This document shows, one piece after another, positions 32,531 to 41,562 of a DNA stretch of 41,895 nt. Within the stretch, counting starts at the first letter, position 1. Each line of letters opens with the position of its first letter. The notes under the pieces are model-generated. The model saw only the letters and a program-made list of their open reading frames with translations, was not told the origin of the DNA and did not search any database. This DNA comes from an uncultured Enterorhabdus sp. (GTDB taxonomy: Bacteria > Actinomycetota > Coriobacteriia > Coriobacteriales > Eggerthellaceae): assembly GCA_947645965.1 (NCBI GenBank), contig CANSES010000007.1:1-41895 (forward strand), read 5' to 3'. The translations under genes were made by a program, and so were the position numbers.

Positions 32531-33457
32531 TTACTTCTCCCCCTTCACCTTGCGGGCGATGCGGTCGGCCACCGACACATTATCGCGCTTGTCGGAGCCC
32601 CAGAACACCACGGCCAGCATCTCGGGACCCACATGGCTGCCGATCACCGGGCCGATGCTGCAGGTCAGCACGAGCAGGTTCGGATCCTCCTTCATGAGCA
32701 GGTCCTTCAAGCGGCCGGCGTCCTTCGGGCAATCGGCGTGGCCGATGATCACCATATGGCTCGGCCCCGAGCCGTCTACGTTCTTCTTATAGTAGTCCAC
32801 CAGCTGCTTGATGCCCTTCTTGCGCCCGCGGGCCACGCCCGTCAGGGCCAGCTTGCCGTCCTCGCCGATCACCAGCAAAGGCTTCACGTCCAAAGCCGCG
32901 CCGGCCACGGCCACCGAGGCCGGGATGCGGCCGCCGCGGCGCAGGGCTCCCAGGTCGTCCACCATGAACTCCTCGTTCACGAAGCAGCGCGCCTCCTCGG
33001 CCCAGGCGGCCAGCTCGGCGGCGGTCATGCCCTTCTCGTGCTGGATGAGGGCCTCGTAGATGAGCAAGCCCTCGGCCACCGAGGCCAGGCGCGTGTCCAC
33101 CAGATGCAGCTCGAAGTCGGGATACTCGGCGCGCACCTGCTCGGCCACCACGCAGGCGGCGTCGTAGGTGGCCGACAGCCCGCTGGAGAACGCCAGGTAC
33201 ACGCAGGGCTCGCCGGCCTGGGCCGCGGCCGTGAACGTGTCGGTCAGCGTCTGCAGCGTCACCTGGGCCGTGCTGGGCTCGGCGCCCTTGCGCATGGCGC
33301 CGTAGAACGCCTCGGCCGTCGTGGTCTGGAACAGGTCGTCCTCGAAGGTGCCCCCGTCCATGATGTAGGGGAACTTCATCAGCGTGACCCCCTCGCGCTT
33401 CACCACGTCGGCGGGCAGATCACAGCACGAGTCGATGATCAGATGACAGTTGGCCAT
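32531..33457 (-). CDS. DegV family fatty-acid-binding protein (second copy)
   Basis: A 308-residue DegV/FakB-type protein. HLIIDSCCDLPADVV, PYIMDGGTFEDDL, PSTAQVTLQTLTDTF, FSSGLSATYDAA, VDTRLASVAEGL, LRRGGRIPASVAVAGAALDVKPLL and the C-terminal CSIGPVIGSHVGPEMLAVVF are present. It is clearly diverged from the copy at 29568. It heads a run of four genes: DegV, dehydrogenase-like, PflX-like, DegV. GGAAGGGG lies before the ATG. The 71 bases to pncB hold no evident promoter. Confidence 0.93.
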   Translation of the reverse strand: MANCHLIIDSCCDLPADVVKREGVTLMKFPYIMDGGTFEDDLFQTTTAEAFYGAMRKGAEPSTAQVTLQTLTDTFTAAAQAGEPCVYLAFSSGLSATYDAACVVAEQVRAEYPDFELHLVDTRLASVAEGLLIYEALIQHEKGMTAAELAAWAEEARCFVNEEFMVDDLGALRRGGRIPASVAVAGAALDVKPLLVIGEDGKLALTGVARGRKKGIKQLVDYYKKNVDGSGPSHMVIIGHADCPKDAGRLKDLLMKEDPNLLVLTCSIGPVIGSHVGPEMLAVVFWGSDKRDNVSVADRIARKVKGEK

Positions 33458-33528
33458 AGCGACCCCTTCCTGCCGGCCTCTGCAAAGACCGGCTTTTTTA
33501 CAAGCGCTCCGCGGGGGCGAAGCGTCCG

Positions 33529-34983
33529 TTACACGATATGGCGCAGCTCGGCCACCAGGGCGCGGCGGCGCTCGTTCAGCCCCAGTTCCAACCCGACCGG
33601 ATAGGTGTGGGGGTTCAGCATGCGCAGCTGGCTCTCGTCCAGCGTTTCCAGCCCCGCCAGGGCGCGCTCACGCGCGAACATCGCCGAGCGCTCCTCCCGC
33701 GACAGCACCACCTGGCCGCCGCGGGCCAAAGGCGCCAGCAGCGTCTCGAAGCGCTTGCCGGCCAGGCGCTTCTGGCGCAGGTCGTCCAAGGGATCCACGA
33801 TGATCTCGCGGTCGTCCACCGGGCGGGTGACGTCGAACACCATGTCGCCGGCGATGATGCCGTTGTCCAGGTAGTAGCGGCGCACGTCCAGCACGCCGGG
33901 CGTGGTCAGCTTCGCCACCGACTCGGAGATCTTCAGGCGGCTCGTCCACGGAGCTTCCTTGTCGGGCCGCACCGCCGCCAGCTTGTACACGCCGCCCAGG
34001 GTGGGCTGATCGTAGGCGCTCGCCAGCTTGGTGCCCACGCCGAAGGACATCACGTCGGCGCCCTCGCTCAAGATAGAGTCGATGGTGAACTCGTCCAGAT
34101 CGTTGGACAGCACGATGCCACAGTCCTCAAGGCCCGCCTCATCCAGCATCTGGCGCGCCGTCTTCGACAGCCACGACAGGTCGCCCGAGTCGATGCGGAT
34201 GCCGGCCAGCCGCTCGCCGCGCTCGCGCATCTCCAGGCCCACGGTGATGGCGTTGCGGATGCCCTGCTCCACGTCGTAGGTGTCCACCAGCAGCACGCAG
34301 TTCTTGGGGAAGATGCGCGCGTACTCGCGAAACGCCGTCAGTTCGTCGGCAAACGACATCACCCAGGAATGGGCGTGGGTGCCCGACACGGGAATGTCGA
34401 ACAGGCGCCCGGCCAGCACGTCGGAAGTAGAAGCGCAGCCGCCCACCACCGCCGCCCGGCTCGCCCACACGCCGCCCAGTCCCTGGGCGCGGCGCAGGCC
34501 GAACTCGGCCACGGGGCGGCCGGCCGCAGAGCGCACCACGCGGGCGGCCTTGGTGGCGATGAGCGTTTGGAAGTTCACCATGTTCAGCAGGGCCGTCTCG
34601 ATGAGCTGGCACTGCATGATGGGGCCGGTGACCCGCACGATGGGCTCATGGGGGAACACGATGGTGCCCTCGGGCACTGCATCGATATCCACTTCCAGGC
34701 GCAGATCGCGCAGATACTCCAGGAAGTCGGGGTTGAACAGAGGGCCGCCGCCCGGAGCATCCAAGGAAGCCAGGTACGCGACATCCTCATCGCTGAAGCG
34801 GTACTGCTCCACCATATCGGCCAGCTGGGCCATGCCGCATGCCACCGCATAGCCCCCCTTGAACGGATAGTCGCGGAAGTACATGTTGAAGCAGGCCTGC
34901 TCGCCGGCCTTGCCCGCATCCCAATAGCCCTGGGCCATGGTCAGCTGGTACAAGTCGGTCAGAAGCGCGTAATCCACCTTCAT
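33529..34983 (-). CDS. pncB: nicotinate phosphoribosyltransferase
   Basis: Makes nicotinate mononucleotide from nicotinate and PRPP with ATP in NAD salvage; 484 residues. It begins ALLTDLYQLTMAQGYW, contains EFGLRRAQG, the phosphorylatable histidine region VSGTHAHSWVMSF, RIDSGDLSWLS, LSNDLDEFTI and MSFGVGTKLASAYDQP. The ATG directly follows the ricT-like stop codon with no gap. The pathway intermediate NaAD is also the LarB substrate, though the genes are far apart here. Confidence 0.96.
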   Translation of the reverse strand: MKVDYALLTDLYQLTMAQGYWDAGKAGEQACFNMYFRDYPFKGGYAVACGMAQLADMVEQYRFSDEDVAYLASLDAPGGGPLFNPDFLEYLRDLRLEVDIDAVPEGTIVFPHEPIVRVTGPIMQCQLIETALLNMVNFQTLIATKAARVVRSAAGRPVAEFGLRRAQGLGGVWASRAAVVGGCASTSDVLAGRLFDIPVSGTHAHSWVMSFADELTAFREYARIFPKNCVLLVDTYDVEQGIRNAITVGLEMRERGERLAGIRIDSGDLSWLSKTARQMLDEAGLEDCGIVLSNDLDEFTIDSILSEGADVMSFGVGTKLASAYDQPTLGGVYKLAAVRPDKEAPWTSRLKISESVAKLTTPGVLDVRRYYLDNGIIAGDMVFDVTRPVDDREIIVDPLDDLRQKRLAGKRFETLLAPLARGGQVVLSREERSAMFARERALAGLETLDESQLRMLNPHTYPVGLELGLNERRRALVAELRHIV

Positions 34984-36555
34984 TTACTGGGCACCTCCCG
35001 TACCTTCGCCACCCTGGCGCGCGCCTTCGCCGCCCTTGTTCGAGCGCCGACGCCGACGGCGGCGGGGCTTGGAAGCGCCCTGGCCCTCGCCGGCGGCGCG
35101 CTCGCCGCCGCGCGGGGTGCTCGCGCGCTGGCCGCCCTCGCCGGCCTGGCGCAGGCCCGACGACTTCTGGCCGGGACGCACCGCACCGCGCTGCTTGGCG
35201 CCGGAGCCGTTGGAGCCGCCGTTGCCGTTGCCGCCCGCGGCGCCGCCCTTGGGCCCGCGCCCCGTCGCGCCCGCATTCGCGCCCGCGCCGCGGTTCGCGC
35301 CGTCGCCGCCCTTCGAGCGCTGGCGGCTGCGACGGGGCTTGGGCGCAGTGCCTTCCTTGCCCGCGCCGCCCTTGTCCGCCGCGGCCGCCTCGTCCCGCGA
35401 GGTGGACACGCGCTCCAAGCTGTGCCCATCGTCGCCGGCAGCCAGCTTCGTGGAGCGACGGCGCTTGCGCGGGGCCGCCGGAGCTGGGGCCGCCTGCTCG
35501 CCGCGGCCGCCCGAGCGGCGACTCCGACCGCCGCGCTCCGACGAGCCGCCCTTGCCCGTACGGCGGCCCTCCCCCGCCTTGCGGGCACCGCCGCCGGTGT
35601 GGCGCACCTTCGCGCCCTCGGCCAGCTTGTCCGAGCCGGTGAACTGGCTCGTGGAGAAGATGAGTGATTCGCCGCCCACGGTGCCGTGATCGGTGGTGGC
35701 CCGCTCCCAGGCCTCCTCGCCCACGGTGTTGGGACGCGTTGCGCCCTCGGGGGCCGGATCGAAATCGGCCAGGGGCACCTTCACGGGCTTCTCGCCCTCC
35801 ACCTTCAGCGACACGATCTCGCGGGGCACGTCGTGGTCGACCACCTTGGCCGGACCCATCGGCGTTTGCACCGTGCCGTTCAGCTTGGGGGCGCGGCCCT
35901 TGAAGTCCTTGTAGGCGTCGAACTCGTAGCGCAGACAGCACATGAGGCGCCCGCACAGCCCCGAAATCTTCTGGGGGTTCAGCGAGAGCCCCTGTTCTTT
36001 GGCCATGCGGATGGACACGGGGCAGAACTCGCCGCCGAGGCGCTTGCAGCACAGCTCCTGGCCGCAGTGGCCCACGCCGCCCACCATGCGGGCCTCATCG
36101 CGCACGCCGATCTGGCGCATGTCGATACGCACGTGGAAGCGGCTGGCCAGCTTGCGCACCAGCTCGCGAAAGTCGATGCGCTCCTCGGCCTCGAAGTAGA
36201 ACACGGCCTTGTCGCCGTCCAGCAAAAACTCCACCGACACGGGGTGCATGTCCTCGTGGGCCTCCCGGGCCATCTCCTTGAAGATGGGCAGGGCCTCGCG
36301 GGACTTCTCCTCCATCTCGGCGGCGCGCTGCACGTCCTCTTCCGTGGCCACGCGCTCCACGGGGCGCAGGGCGCTCTTCAAGGCGCGCACCTGGTCCTCG
36401 CCCACCTCGATCACCTCGCTGGCGGCGATGCCGAACTCGGTGCCGCGGGCGGTGCGCACCACCACGGGGTCGTCTTTCCGAATCTCCAAGTCGCCGGGGT
36501 CGAACCACAGCGTCTTGGGATTGAAGGTTAAGTTAATCGGTGCTACCCGAACCAT
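34984..36555 (-). CDS. RicT/PSP1-type protein with long basic tail
   Basis: Residues 1 to about 270 form the PSP1 domain of RicT (YaaT): DPVVVRTARGTEFG, DGDKAVFYFEAEERIDFRELV, RIDMRQIGVRDEARMVGG, GHCGQELCC and ISGLCGRLMCCLRYE. In Bacillus this protein is one of the partners of a [4Fe-4S] Ric complex acting on mRNA processing with RNase Y; these cysteines are the cluster-site candidates. Residues about 300-523 are a disordered Arg/Lys/Gly/Ser tail (RKRRRSTKL, KPRRSRQRSKGG, KPRRRRRRRSNKGG), which is not part of the usual about 275-residue protein. It overlaps holB by 23 bases. Confidence 0.88.
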   Translation of the reverse strand: MVRVAPINLTFNPKTLWFDPGDLEIRKDDPVVVRTARGTEFGIAASEVIEVGEDQVRALKSALRPVERVATEEDVQRAAEMEEKSREALPIFKEMAREAHEDMHPVSVEFLLDGDKAVFYFEAEERIDFRELVRKLASRFHVRIDMRQIGVRDEARMVGGVGHCGQELCCKRLGGEFCPVSIRMAKEQGLSLNPQKISGLCGRLMCCLRYEFDAYKDFKGRAPKLNGTVQTPMGPAKVVDHDVPREIVSLKVEGEKPVKVPLADFDPAPEGATRPNTVGEEAWERATTDHGTVGGESLIFSTSQFTGSDKLAEGAKVRHTGGGARKAGEGRRTGKGGSSERGGRSRRSGGRGEQAAPAPAAPRKRRRSTKLAAGDDGHSLERVSTSRDEAAAADKGGAGKEGTAPKPRRSRQRSKGGDGANRGAGANAGATGRGPKGGAAGGNGNGGSNGSGAKQRGAVRPGQKSSGLRQAGEGGQRASTPRGGERAAGEGQGASKPRRRRRRRSNKGGEGARQGGEGTGGAQ

Positions 36556-37690
36556 GTAAAACCTCTCTTACGTCGAACAGCAACGCATCGATGCACGTTT
36601 CTGGGGATACATTATAGGCAAGGGCCTGCTCGCACTCGTCCACCTTGGACACCGCCCGGGACAGACGGCCCGCATCGGCCTTCGAGAACCGCGCCGTCAG
36701 CACGTCGAGCGCGTCGCGGTTGATCACGAGCTCCGGCGTGCCCACGGCCACCATGAGCCCGTCGCGCAGCCACGAGCGCACGAGCGAGGTGGTCTGGCGC
36801 AGATATTCCGTGGTCTTCGCCGACAGCTGGCGCTTGTTGCGCGCCTCGATCTGGCGGATGGCCGACTTCGCCAAGAAGTCGGCGTTCTCGGCCAGCTCGG
36901 CCTCCTGGGAGGCGCGCACCGCGTCCAGCGGCGCCTTGGAGGCCTCCACGATGCCCCGGGCCATCTCGATCACGTCCCAGTCATCGGCGCAGTTCAGCCG
37001 CGCCAGGGCCTCGAACAGGCGGGTGCGGAAGGCCAAACGCTCGTTGCCCGGCGCCTGGAGGAAGGCCACGGCCCCGGTGATGGAGCCGCCGCAGGCCTCG
37101 ATGGCCGCCCGGGCCGCCTCGGCGCGCACGCCCGTGTTCTGGGACACGATGCCGGCGGCCTCGGAGGCGGGAATGTGCCGGAAGGGCACCACCTGGCAGC
37201 GCGAGACGATGGTGGGCAGCACCGCCGCCCGAGTGCGGGCGAGCAGGATGAGCACCACGTCGTCAGCGGGCTCCTCCAGCGTCTTCAGGAAGGCGTTGGC
37301 GGCGCTGGCGCCCAGCTGGTCCACCCGGTCGAGGATGTAGATCTTGCGGTCGGCCTGGATGGGGGCCATCGACGTGTCGGCCACGATCTCGCGCACCTGC
37401 TCCACCAGATAGCCGTTGGCGCCCCCGGGAGCGAAATAGCGCACGTCGGGGTGCTTGCGGCGCATCACCTTGTCGCAGCGGTTGCAGTCGCCGCACATGC
37501 CGCCGCGCGGCCCGCGGGGGCCCTTGGGGCACATGAGCGCCTGGGCCAGGGCGTAGGCGGCCATGGTCTTGTTGGAGCCGGCCGGCCCCACGAACAGGTA
37601 GGCCTGGGTCACGCGCTCGGCGATGACCGAGGCGCGCAGGAACTCGCGCACCTTTGGCTGGCCCAGGATGTTCTCGAAGGCGTCAGCCAC
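36533..37690 (-). CDS. holB: DNA polymerase III delta prime subunit
   Basis: Clamp-loader AAA+ subunit of 385 residues. Walker A is GPAGSNKT (35-42), followed by a four-cysteine zinc module (C54, C66, C69, C72). IYILDRVDQLGASAANAFLKTLEEP holds the Walker B/sensor 1 region, and LARTRAAVLPTIVSRCQ carries the SRC motif. It overlaps tmk by eight bases and the ricT-like gene by 23. The order tmk-holB-ricT is also common in Firmicutes and supports all three assignments. Confidence 0.94.
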   Translation of the reverse strand: MADAFENILGQPKVREFLRASVIAERVTQAYLFVGPAGSNKTMAAYALAQALMCPKGPRGPRGGMCGDCNRCDKVMRRKHPDVRYFAPGGANGYLVEQVREIVADTSMAPIQADRKIYILDRVDQLGASAANAFLKTLEEPADDVVLILLARTRAAVLPTIVSRCQVVPFRHIPASEAAGIVSQNTGVRAEAARAAIEACGGSITGAVAFLQAPGNERLAFRTRLFEALARLNCADDWDVIEMARGIVEASKAPLDAVRASQEAELAENADFLAKSAIRQIEARNKRQLSAKTTEYLRQTTSLVRSWLRDGLMVAVGTPELVINRDALDVLTARFSKADAGRLSRAVSKVDECEQALAYNVSPETCIDALLFDVREVLHGSGSTD

Positions 37691-38555
37691 GGTTACCCCC
37701 CTTCTCGGCCTGCGGGCGCCCCTCGGCGCCCTTCTTGGCCGCGCCCCCGCGGCGGCGCTTGCCCCCGCGACGGCGGCCGCGACCCTTCTTGCGCTGCTCG
37801 GCCGCCCGCTGCTCGGCGGCCCGCTCGCGGCGCTTCTCGGCCATGACCGCGTCCACCACCTTCATAAGCGCGCCCTCGTCGGCGGCCAGGGCCTCGCTGG
37901 CCTCGGGCAGCACCCCGGCCAGCTCGGCCAGAACGGCGCGGAAGGTGTCGATGCGCTGCTGATGCGACGTCACGGTGCGCACGCGCTCGGGCTCGGCGGC
38001 GGCCAGGGCGGCGAAGCCGGCGGCCACGCGGCGATGGAAGGCGGCTCCGGCCTGCTCCAGCCGGTCGGCATCGGACCGGCGGCCCATGCGCGAGCGCACG
38101 GCCTCCTCGGGCGCCACCAAAAGCACCGTGGCGTCGGGCACCAGGCCGTCGCAGGCGAAGCGGTTGGCCGCCTCGATGAAGACACCGTCCAGCCCGCGAC
38201 CGGCCCCCTGATAGGCCACGGTGGAATCGAAGAAGCGGTCGCACAGCACCACGGTGCCCCGGTCAAGCGCCGGCTTGATCACCTCGTCGACGATCTGGGC
38301 CCGGGCCGCCTCGTAGATGAGCAGCTCGGCGCGATCGCTCATGGCGCCATGGGCCGGGTCCAGCACCACATGGCGCAGGGCCTCCCCCACGGCGGTGCCC
38401 CCGGGCTCGCGCAGGCACAGCACCGCGCGGCCCCGCTCTTCCAGAAGCCGGGCCAGGAAGCGAATCTGGGTGGACTTGCCCGCCCCATCGCCCCCCTCGA
38501 AGGTGATGAACACGCCGCGCGCGCCGTCGCGCCTCTCTGTCATGGCGTCAGTCAC
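37683..38555 (-). CDS. tmk: thymidylate kinase with basic C-terminal tail
   Basis: Phosphorylates dTMP to dTDP; 290 residues against the usual about 210. The P loop is GGDGAGKST (21-29), followed by [14 protein letters not shown], the DRF motif in [19 protein letters not shown] and a lid region near [12 protein letters not shown]. The last about 50 residues are a Lys/Arg/Gly-rich tail ([16 protein letters not shown]). The start may be the GTG at 38555 or the ATG four codons later. It begins three bases after the malic enzyme stop. Confidence 0.93.
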   Translation of the reverse strand: MTDAMTERRDGARGVFITFEGGDGAGKSTQIRFLARLLEERGRAVLCLREPGGTAVGEALRHVVLDPAHGAMSDRAELLIYEAARAQIVDEVIKPALDRGTVVLCDRFFDSTVAYQGAGRGLDGVFIEAANRFACDGLVPDATVLLVAPEEAVRSRMGRRSDADRLEQAGAAFHRRVAAGFAALAAAEPERVRTVTSHQQRIDTFRAVLAELAGVLPEASEALAADEGALMKVVDAVMAEKRRERAAEQRAAEQRKKGRGRRRGGKRRRGGAAKKGAEGRPQAEKGGNRG

Positions 38556-38558
38556 AGC

Positions 38559-39731
38559 CTAGGCGTTCCCGCAACCGGCGCTCGCGGCGCTCTCGCGCAC
38601 GGCGGCGGCCACAGCGTCGGCCACGCGCGGATCGAAGGGGTCGGGCATGATGAAGTCCTCGCGCAGCTCCTCGTCGGACACCAGATCGGCCAGGGCGCGG
38701 GCCGCGGCCAGCTTCATAGGCTCGGTGATGCGCTCGGCGCGGGCCTGCAGGGCCCCCTTGAAGATACCGGGGAAGGCGATGACGTTGTTCACCTGGTTCG
38801 GGAAGTCCGAGCGCCCGGTGCCCACGATGCGGGCGCCGGCGGCCTTCGCCTCGTCGGGGAAGATCTCCGGGGTGGGATTGGCCATGGCGAACAGGATGGC
38901 GTCGGCGGCCATGGAGGACACCATGGCAGGCGTGATCACGCCCGGGGCCGATACGCCGATGACGATGTCGGCGCCGACCATGGCGTCGGCCAGGGTGCCC
39001 TGGGCGTCATCGAGGTTCGTCACGGCCAGCATGGCGCGCTGGGCCTCGTTCATGTCCTCGTAGGCGCTACTCAGGATGCCGCGGATATCGCACATGGTGA
39101 CGTTCTTGAAGCCGTAGCTCAGCAGCAGCTTGGCGATGGCGATGCCCGCCGACCCGGCGCCGTTCACCACCACGCGAGCCGTCTCGGGGTCCTTCCCCGT
39201 CAGGCGCAGGGCGTTGATGATGCCCGACAGCACCACGATGGCGGTGCCGTGCTGGTCGTCATGGAACACCGGGATGTCCAGGGCGTCGTTCAGGCGCGCC
39301 TCGATCTCGAAGCAGCGGGGCGCCGCGATGTCCTCCAGGTTGATGCCGCCGAAGGCCGGGGCGATGCGGATGACCGTCTCCACGATCTCGTCGGTGTCCT
39401 GAGTGTCAAGGCAGATCGGGAACGCATCCACGCCGCCGAACTGCTTGAACAGCACCGCCTTGCCCTCCATGACGGGCATGGCGGCCTCAGGCCCGATGTT
39501 GCCCAGGCCCAGCACCGCGCTGCCGTCGGAGATGACGGCCACGGTGTTGCCCTTGATGGTGTAGTCGTAGGCCGCTTCCACGTTCTCGGCGATCACCTTG
39601 CAGGGCTCGGCCACGCCGGGCGTGTAGGCCACGGCCAAATCGTGGCGGGTGGCGATGTCCATCTTCGGGTCGAAGGCCAGCTTGCCCTTCCAGGCAGCGT
39701 GTTGGGCGAGAGCTTCCTCTGCAATATCCAT
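38559..39731 (-). CDS. NAD(P)-dependent malic enzyme
   Basis: Oxidatively decarboxylates malate to pyruvate; 390 residues, the short bacterial form without a phosphotransacetylase domain. [54 protein letters not shown], the catalytic block [15 protein letters not shown] and the Rossmann motif [16 protein letters not shown] are present. The ATG at 39729-39731 is preceded by AAGGAA. A TACAAT at 39783-39788 on the minus strand is a likely -10. It is divergent from fumarase, its metabolic neighbour, and heads the tmk-holB run. Confidence 0.95.
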   Translation of the reverse strand: MDIAEEALAQHAAWKGKLAFDPKMDIATRHDLAVAYTPGVAEPCKVIAENVEAAYDYTIKGNTVAVISDGSAVLGLGNIGPEAAMPVMEGKAVLFKQFGGVDAFPICLDTQDTDEIVETVIRIAPAFGGINLEDIAAPRCFEIEARLNDALDIPVFHDDQHGTAIVVLSGIINALRLTGKDPETARVVVNGAGSAGIAIAKLLLSYGFKNVTMCDIRGILSSAYEDMNEAQRAMLAVTNLDDAQGTLADAMVGADIVIGVSAPGVITPAMVSSMAADAILFAMANPTPEIFPDEAKAAGARIVGTGRSDFPNQVNNVIAFPGIFKGALQARAERITEPMKLAAARALADLVSDEELREDFIMPDPFDPRVADAVAAAVRESAASAGCGNA

Positions 39732-39873
39732 AACGGTACGTTCCTTAGAACCATCGGGGCGAATAGAGTCGTTAACCTGCTTATTGTACCCCAAGGCGCC
39801 CCAATAACCACCGCTGCGCACAAGCTACACGCAGGAAGCGGCCCATCTCGCACCCAAAACAACGACGGTGGGC

Positions 39874-39879
39874 TACACT
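39874..39879 (+). promoter_or_regulatory. possible -10 of the fumarase operon
   Basis: TACACT about 22 bases before the fumarase alpha ATG; no consensus -35 is visible 16-18 bases upstream. The 169-base region 39732-39900 must hold both this promoter and that of malic enzyme. Confidence 0.3.
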
Positions 39880-39900
39880 GGTTTCGTCGAAAGGAACGCC

Positions 39901-40755
39901 ATGGGAACTGACAACCTGAACGCCGAGGCGGTGGCCGCCGCCGTCTACGACGCCATCCGCGAGAGCGCCACCATCCTGCGCCCCGACTTCCGCCGCGCCA
40001 TCGAAGAGGCGCGCGAAACCGTCGGCCCCGAAAGCCGCGCCGGCGGCGTGCTCGGCCGCATTCTGGAGAACGCCGACATCGCGGCCGCGGATAACGTGCC
40101 CCTGTGCCAGGACACCGGCAGCGTGTGGGTCTGCCTGGAAGTGGGCGACGAGCTGACGGTGCCCGGCAACATCTTCAGCGGCGCGAACGACGCCGTGGCC
40201 CGGGCCTACACCGACGGCCGCCTGCGCATGTCCCTCGTGCGCGACGCCCTGTTCGACCGCGCCAACACCGGCAACAACACCCCCGCCTTCTGCGAGGTGA
40301 AGCTGGTGCCTGGCGCGAGCGCCACCCTGCACGTGCTGCTGAAGGGCGGCGGCTCGGACAACGCCTCCCGCGTGGTCATGCTGCCCCCGGGCGCCGGAGC
40401 CGCGGGCGTGCGGAGAGTGGTGCTCGACTGCGTGCGGGAGAAGGCGGCCAACGCCTGCCCGCCCCTCGTCATCGGATTGGGTGTAGGCGCCACCTTCGAC
40501 AAGGTGGCCGGCCTGGCCAAGCACGCCCTGCTGCGAGCGGTGGGCAGCCCCGCCGCCAGCGATGAGGCCGCGGCCTTCGAGGCGACCCTGCTCGCCGAGG
40601 TGAATGCCCTAGGGATCGGCCCGGGCGCCCTGGGCGGTGAGCCCACCGCCGTGGCCGTGCACCTGGAAACGGCCCCCTGCCACATCGCCGCTTTGCCCGT
40701 GGCCGTGAACATGGGCTGCTGCGCCATGCGCAGCGCGTCCATCCGACTCGTCTAA
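39901..40755 (+). CDS. class I fumarate hydratase, alpha subunit
   Basis: The [4Fe-4S] N-terminal subunit of a two-part fumarase (TtdA-like), 284 residues. Cluster cysteines are expected in VPLCQDTGSVWV, in ANACPPLVIGLGVGATFDK and in the C-terminal VAVNMGCCAMRSA. GVGAT-type and HLETAPCHIAALPVAVN segments are family-typical. The ATG at 39901 follows GAAAGGAA; an earlier in-frame GTG/ATG reading lacks an SD. L-tartrate dehydratase shares this fold, but the divergent malic enzyme argues for fumarase. Confidence 0.92.
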   Translation: MGTDNLNAEAVAAAVYDAIRESATILRPDFRRAIEEARETVGPESRAGGVLGRILENADIAAADNVPLCQDTGSVWVCLEVGDELTVPGNIFSGANDAVARAYTDGRLRMSLVRDALFDRANTGNNTPAFCEVKLVPGASATLHVLLKGGGSDNASRVVMLPPGAGAAGVRRVVLDCVREKAANACPPLVIGLGVGATFDKVAGLAKHALLRAVGSPAASDEAAAFEATLLAEVNALGIGPGALGGEPTAVAVHLETAPCHIAALPVAVNMGCCAMRSASIRLV

Positions 40756-40767
40756 GGAGAAACCACC

Positions 40768-41319
40768 ATGGCGAAAACCGTCTCCCTCACCCTGCCGCTG
40801 ACCCGCGAGGCCGTCGCCGATCTGGAAGCCGGCGACGAGGTGCTGCTCACCGGCCCCGTGTACACCATGCGCGACGCCGGCCACGAGCGCGCTCTGGAAT
40901 GTCTGGAAGATACGGGCCGCTTGCCCTTCGATCTGGAAGGGGCCACCCTGTTCTACGCCGGCCCCACCCCCGCCGCCGCGGGACGACCCTTGGGCTCGGT
41001 GGGCCCCACTACCGCCAGCCGCATGGACTTCGCCACCCCGGCCCTGTTCAAGGCCGGCATCGTCGCCGCCATCGGCAAGGGCAAGCGCAGCCCCGAAGTG
41101 GTAAAAGCCTGCCAGGAAACCGGCAGCATCTACCTGTGCACCATCGGCGGCGTGGCAGCGCTCCTCGCCAAATCCGTCACCGAGAGCACCCCCGTAGCCT
41201 GGGAAGACCTCGGCACCGAGGCCCTGAGAAAGCTCGAGCTGAAAGACTTCCCCACCTACGTAGCCATCGACACCAAAGGCCAAGACCTCTACCGCCAAAT
41301 AGAGCAAGCCGCCCAATAA
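40768..41319 (+). CDS. class I fumarate hydratase, beta subunit
   Basis: C-terminal subunit of the same enzyme, 183 residues. LTREAVADLEAGDEVLLTGPVYTMRDAGHERAL, the active-site YAGPTPAAAGRPLGSVGPTTASRMD and IGKGKRSPEVVKACQETGSIYLCTIGG are diagnostic. It starts 12 bases after the alpha stop behind AAGGAG, so the pair is one operon. No T-rich terminator follows directly; the large palindrome starts 24 bases later. Confidence 0.95.
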   Translation: MAKTVSLTLPLTREAVADLEAGDEVLLTGPVYTMRDAGHERALECLEDTGRLPFDLEGATLFYAGPTPAAAGRPLGSVGPTTASRMDFATPALFKAGIVAAIGKGKRSPEVVKACQETGSIYLCTIGGVAALLAKSVTESTPVAWEDLGTEALRKLELKDFPTYVAIDTKGQDLYRQIEQAAQ

Positions 41320-41342
41320 CGACAGCAAAGGAGCCCACGCGA

Positions 41343-41542
41343 GAAGCGCCCGGAGGCACCTGCTCGACGACCTCTGAGCGCCCCGCGGAGAACGCCGTTT
41401 GTTAAAGAAATAGCCCCACGCCAGCAGCAAATGTGCCGGGATGGGGCTATCTCATGTGCGTCATCTCCGCTATTTCCTTTAACGGCGTTCGCAGCGGGAC
41501 AAAGCGCTCAGCGGGCGGCGAGCAGGTGCCTCCGGGCGCTTC
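41343..41542. repeat. 200-bp multi-nested palindromic element
   Basis: Perfect 24-base outer arms (41343-41366 and 41519-41542) enclose, in order, CTGAGCGC/GCGCTCAG (41374-41381 with 41504-41511), CCCGC/GCGGG (41382-41386 with 41494-41498), a 20-pair arm with a three-base bulge (from GAACGCCGTT at 41390, pairing with 41471-41490) and ATAGCCCCA/TGGGGCTAT (41410-41418 with 41442-41450). The whole segment can fold into one long interrupted hairpin. It fills the gap between the convergent fumarase and topA genes. Confidence 0.85.
41410..41450 (-). terminator. possible topA-side terminator at the palindrome tip
   Basis: A 9-bp stem (ATAGCCCCA/TGGGGCTAT) followed on the minus strand by TTCTTTAAC. 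It could end leftward transcription from topA. The plus-strand tail is not T-rich. Confidence 0.4.
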
Positions 41543-41562
41543 CCCAAAGACTCCCAACAAAG

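Noticed and set aside
33474..33496. Short GCCGG/CCGGC hairpin followed by six T on the plus strand, upstream of the DegV gene
   Set aside because: Only five base pairs and no plus-strand gene to terminate.
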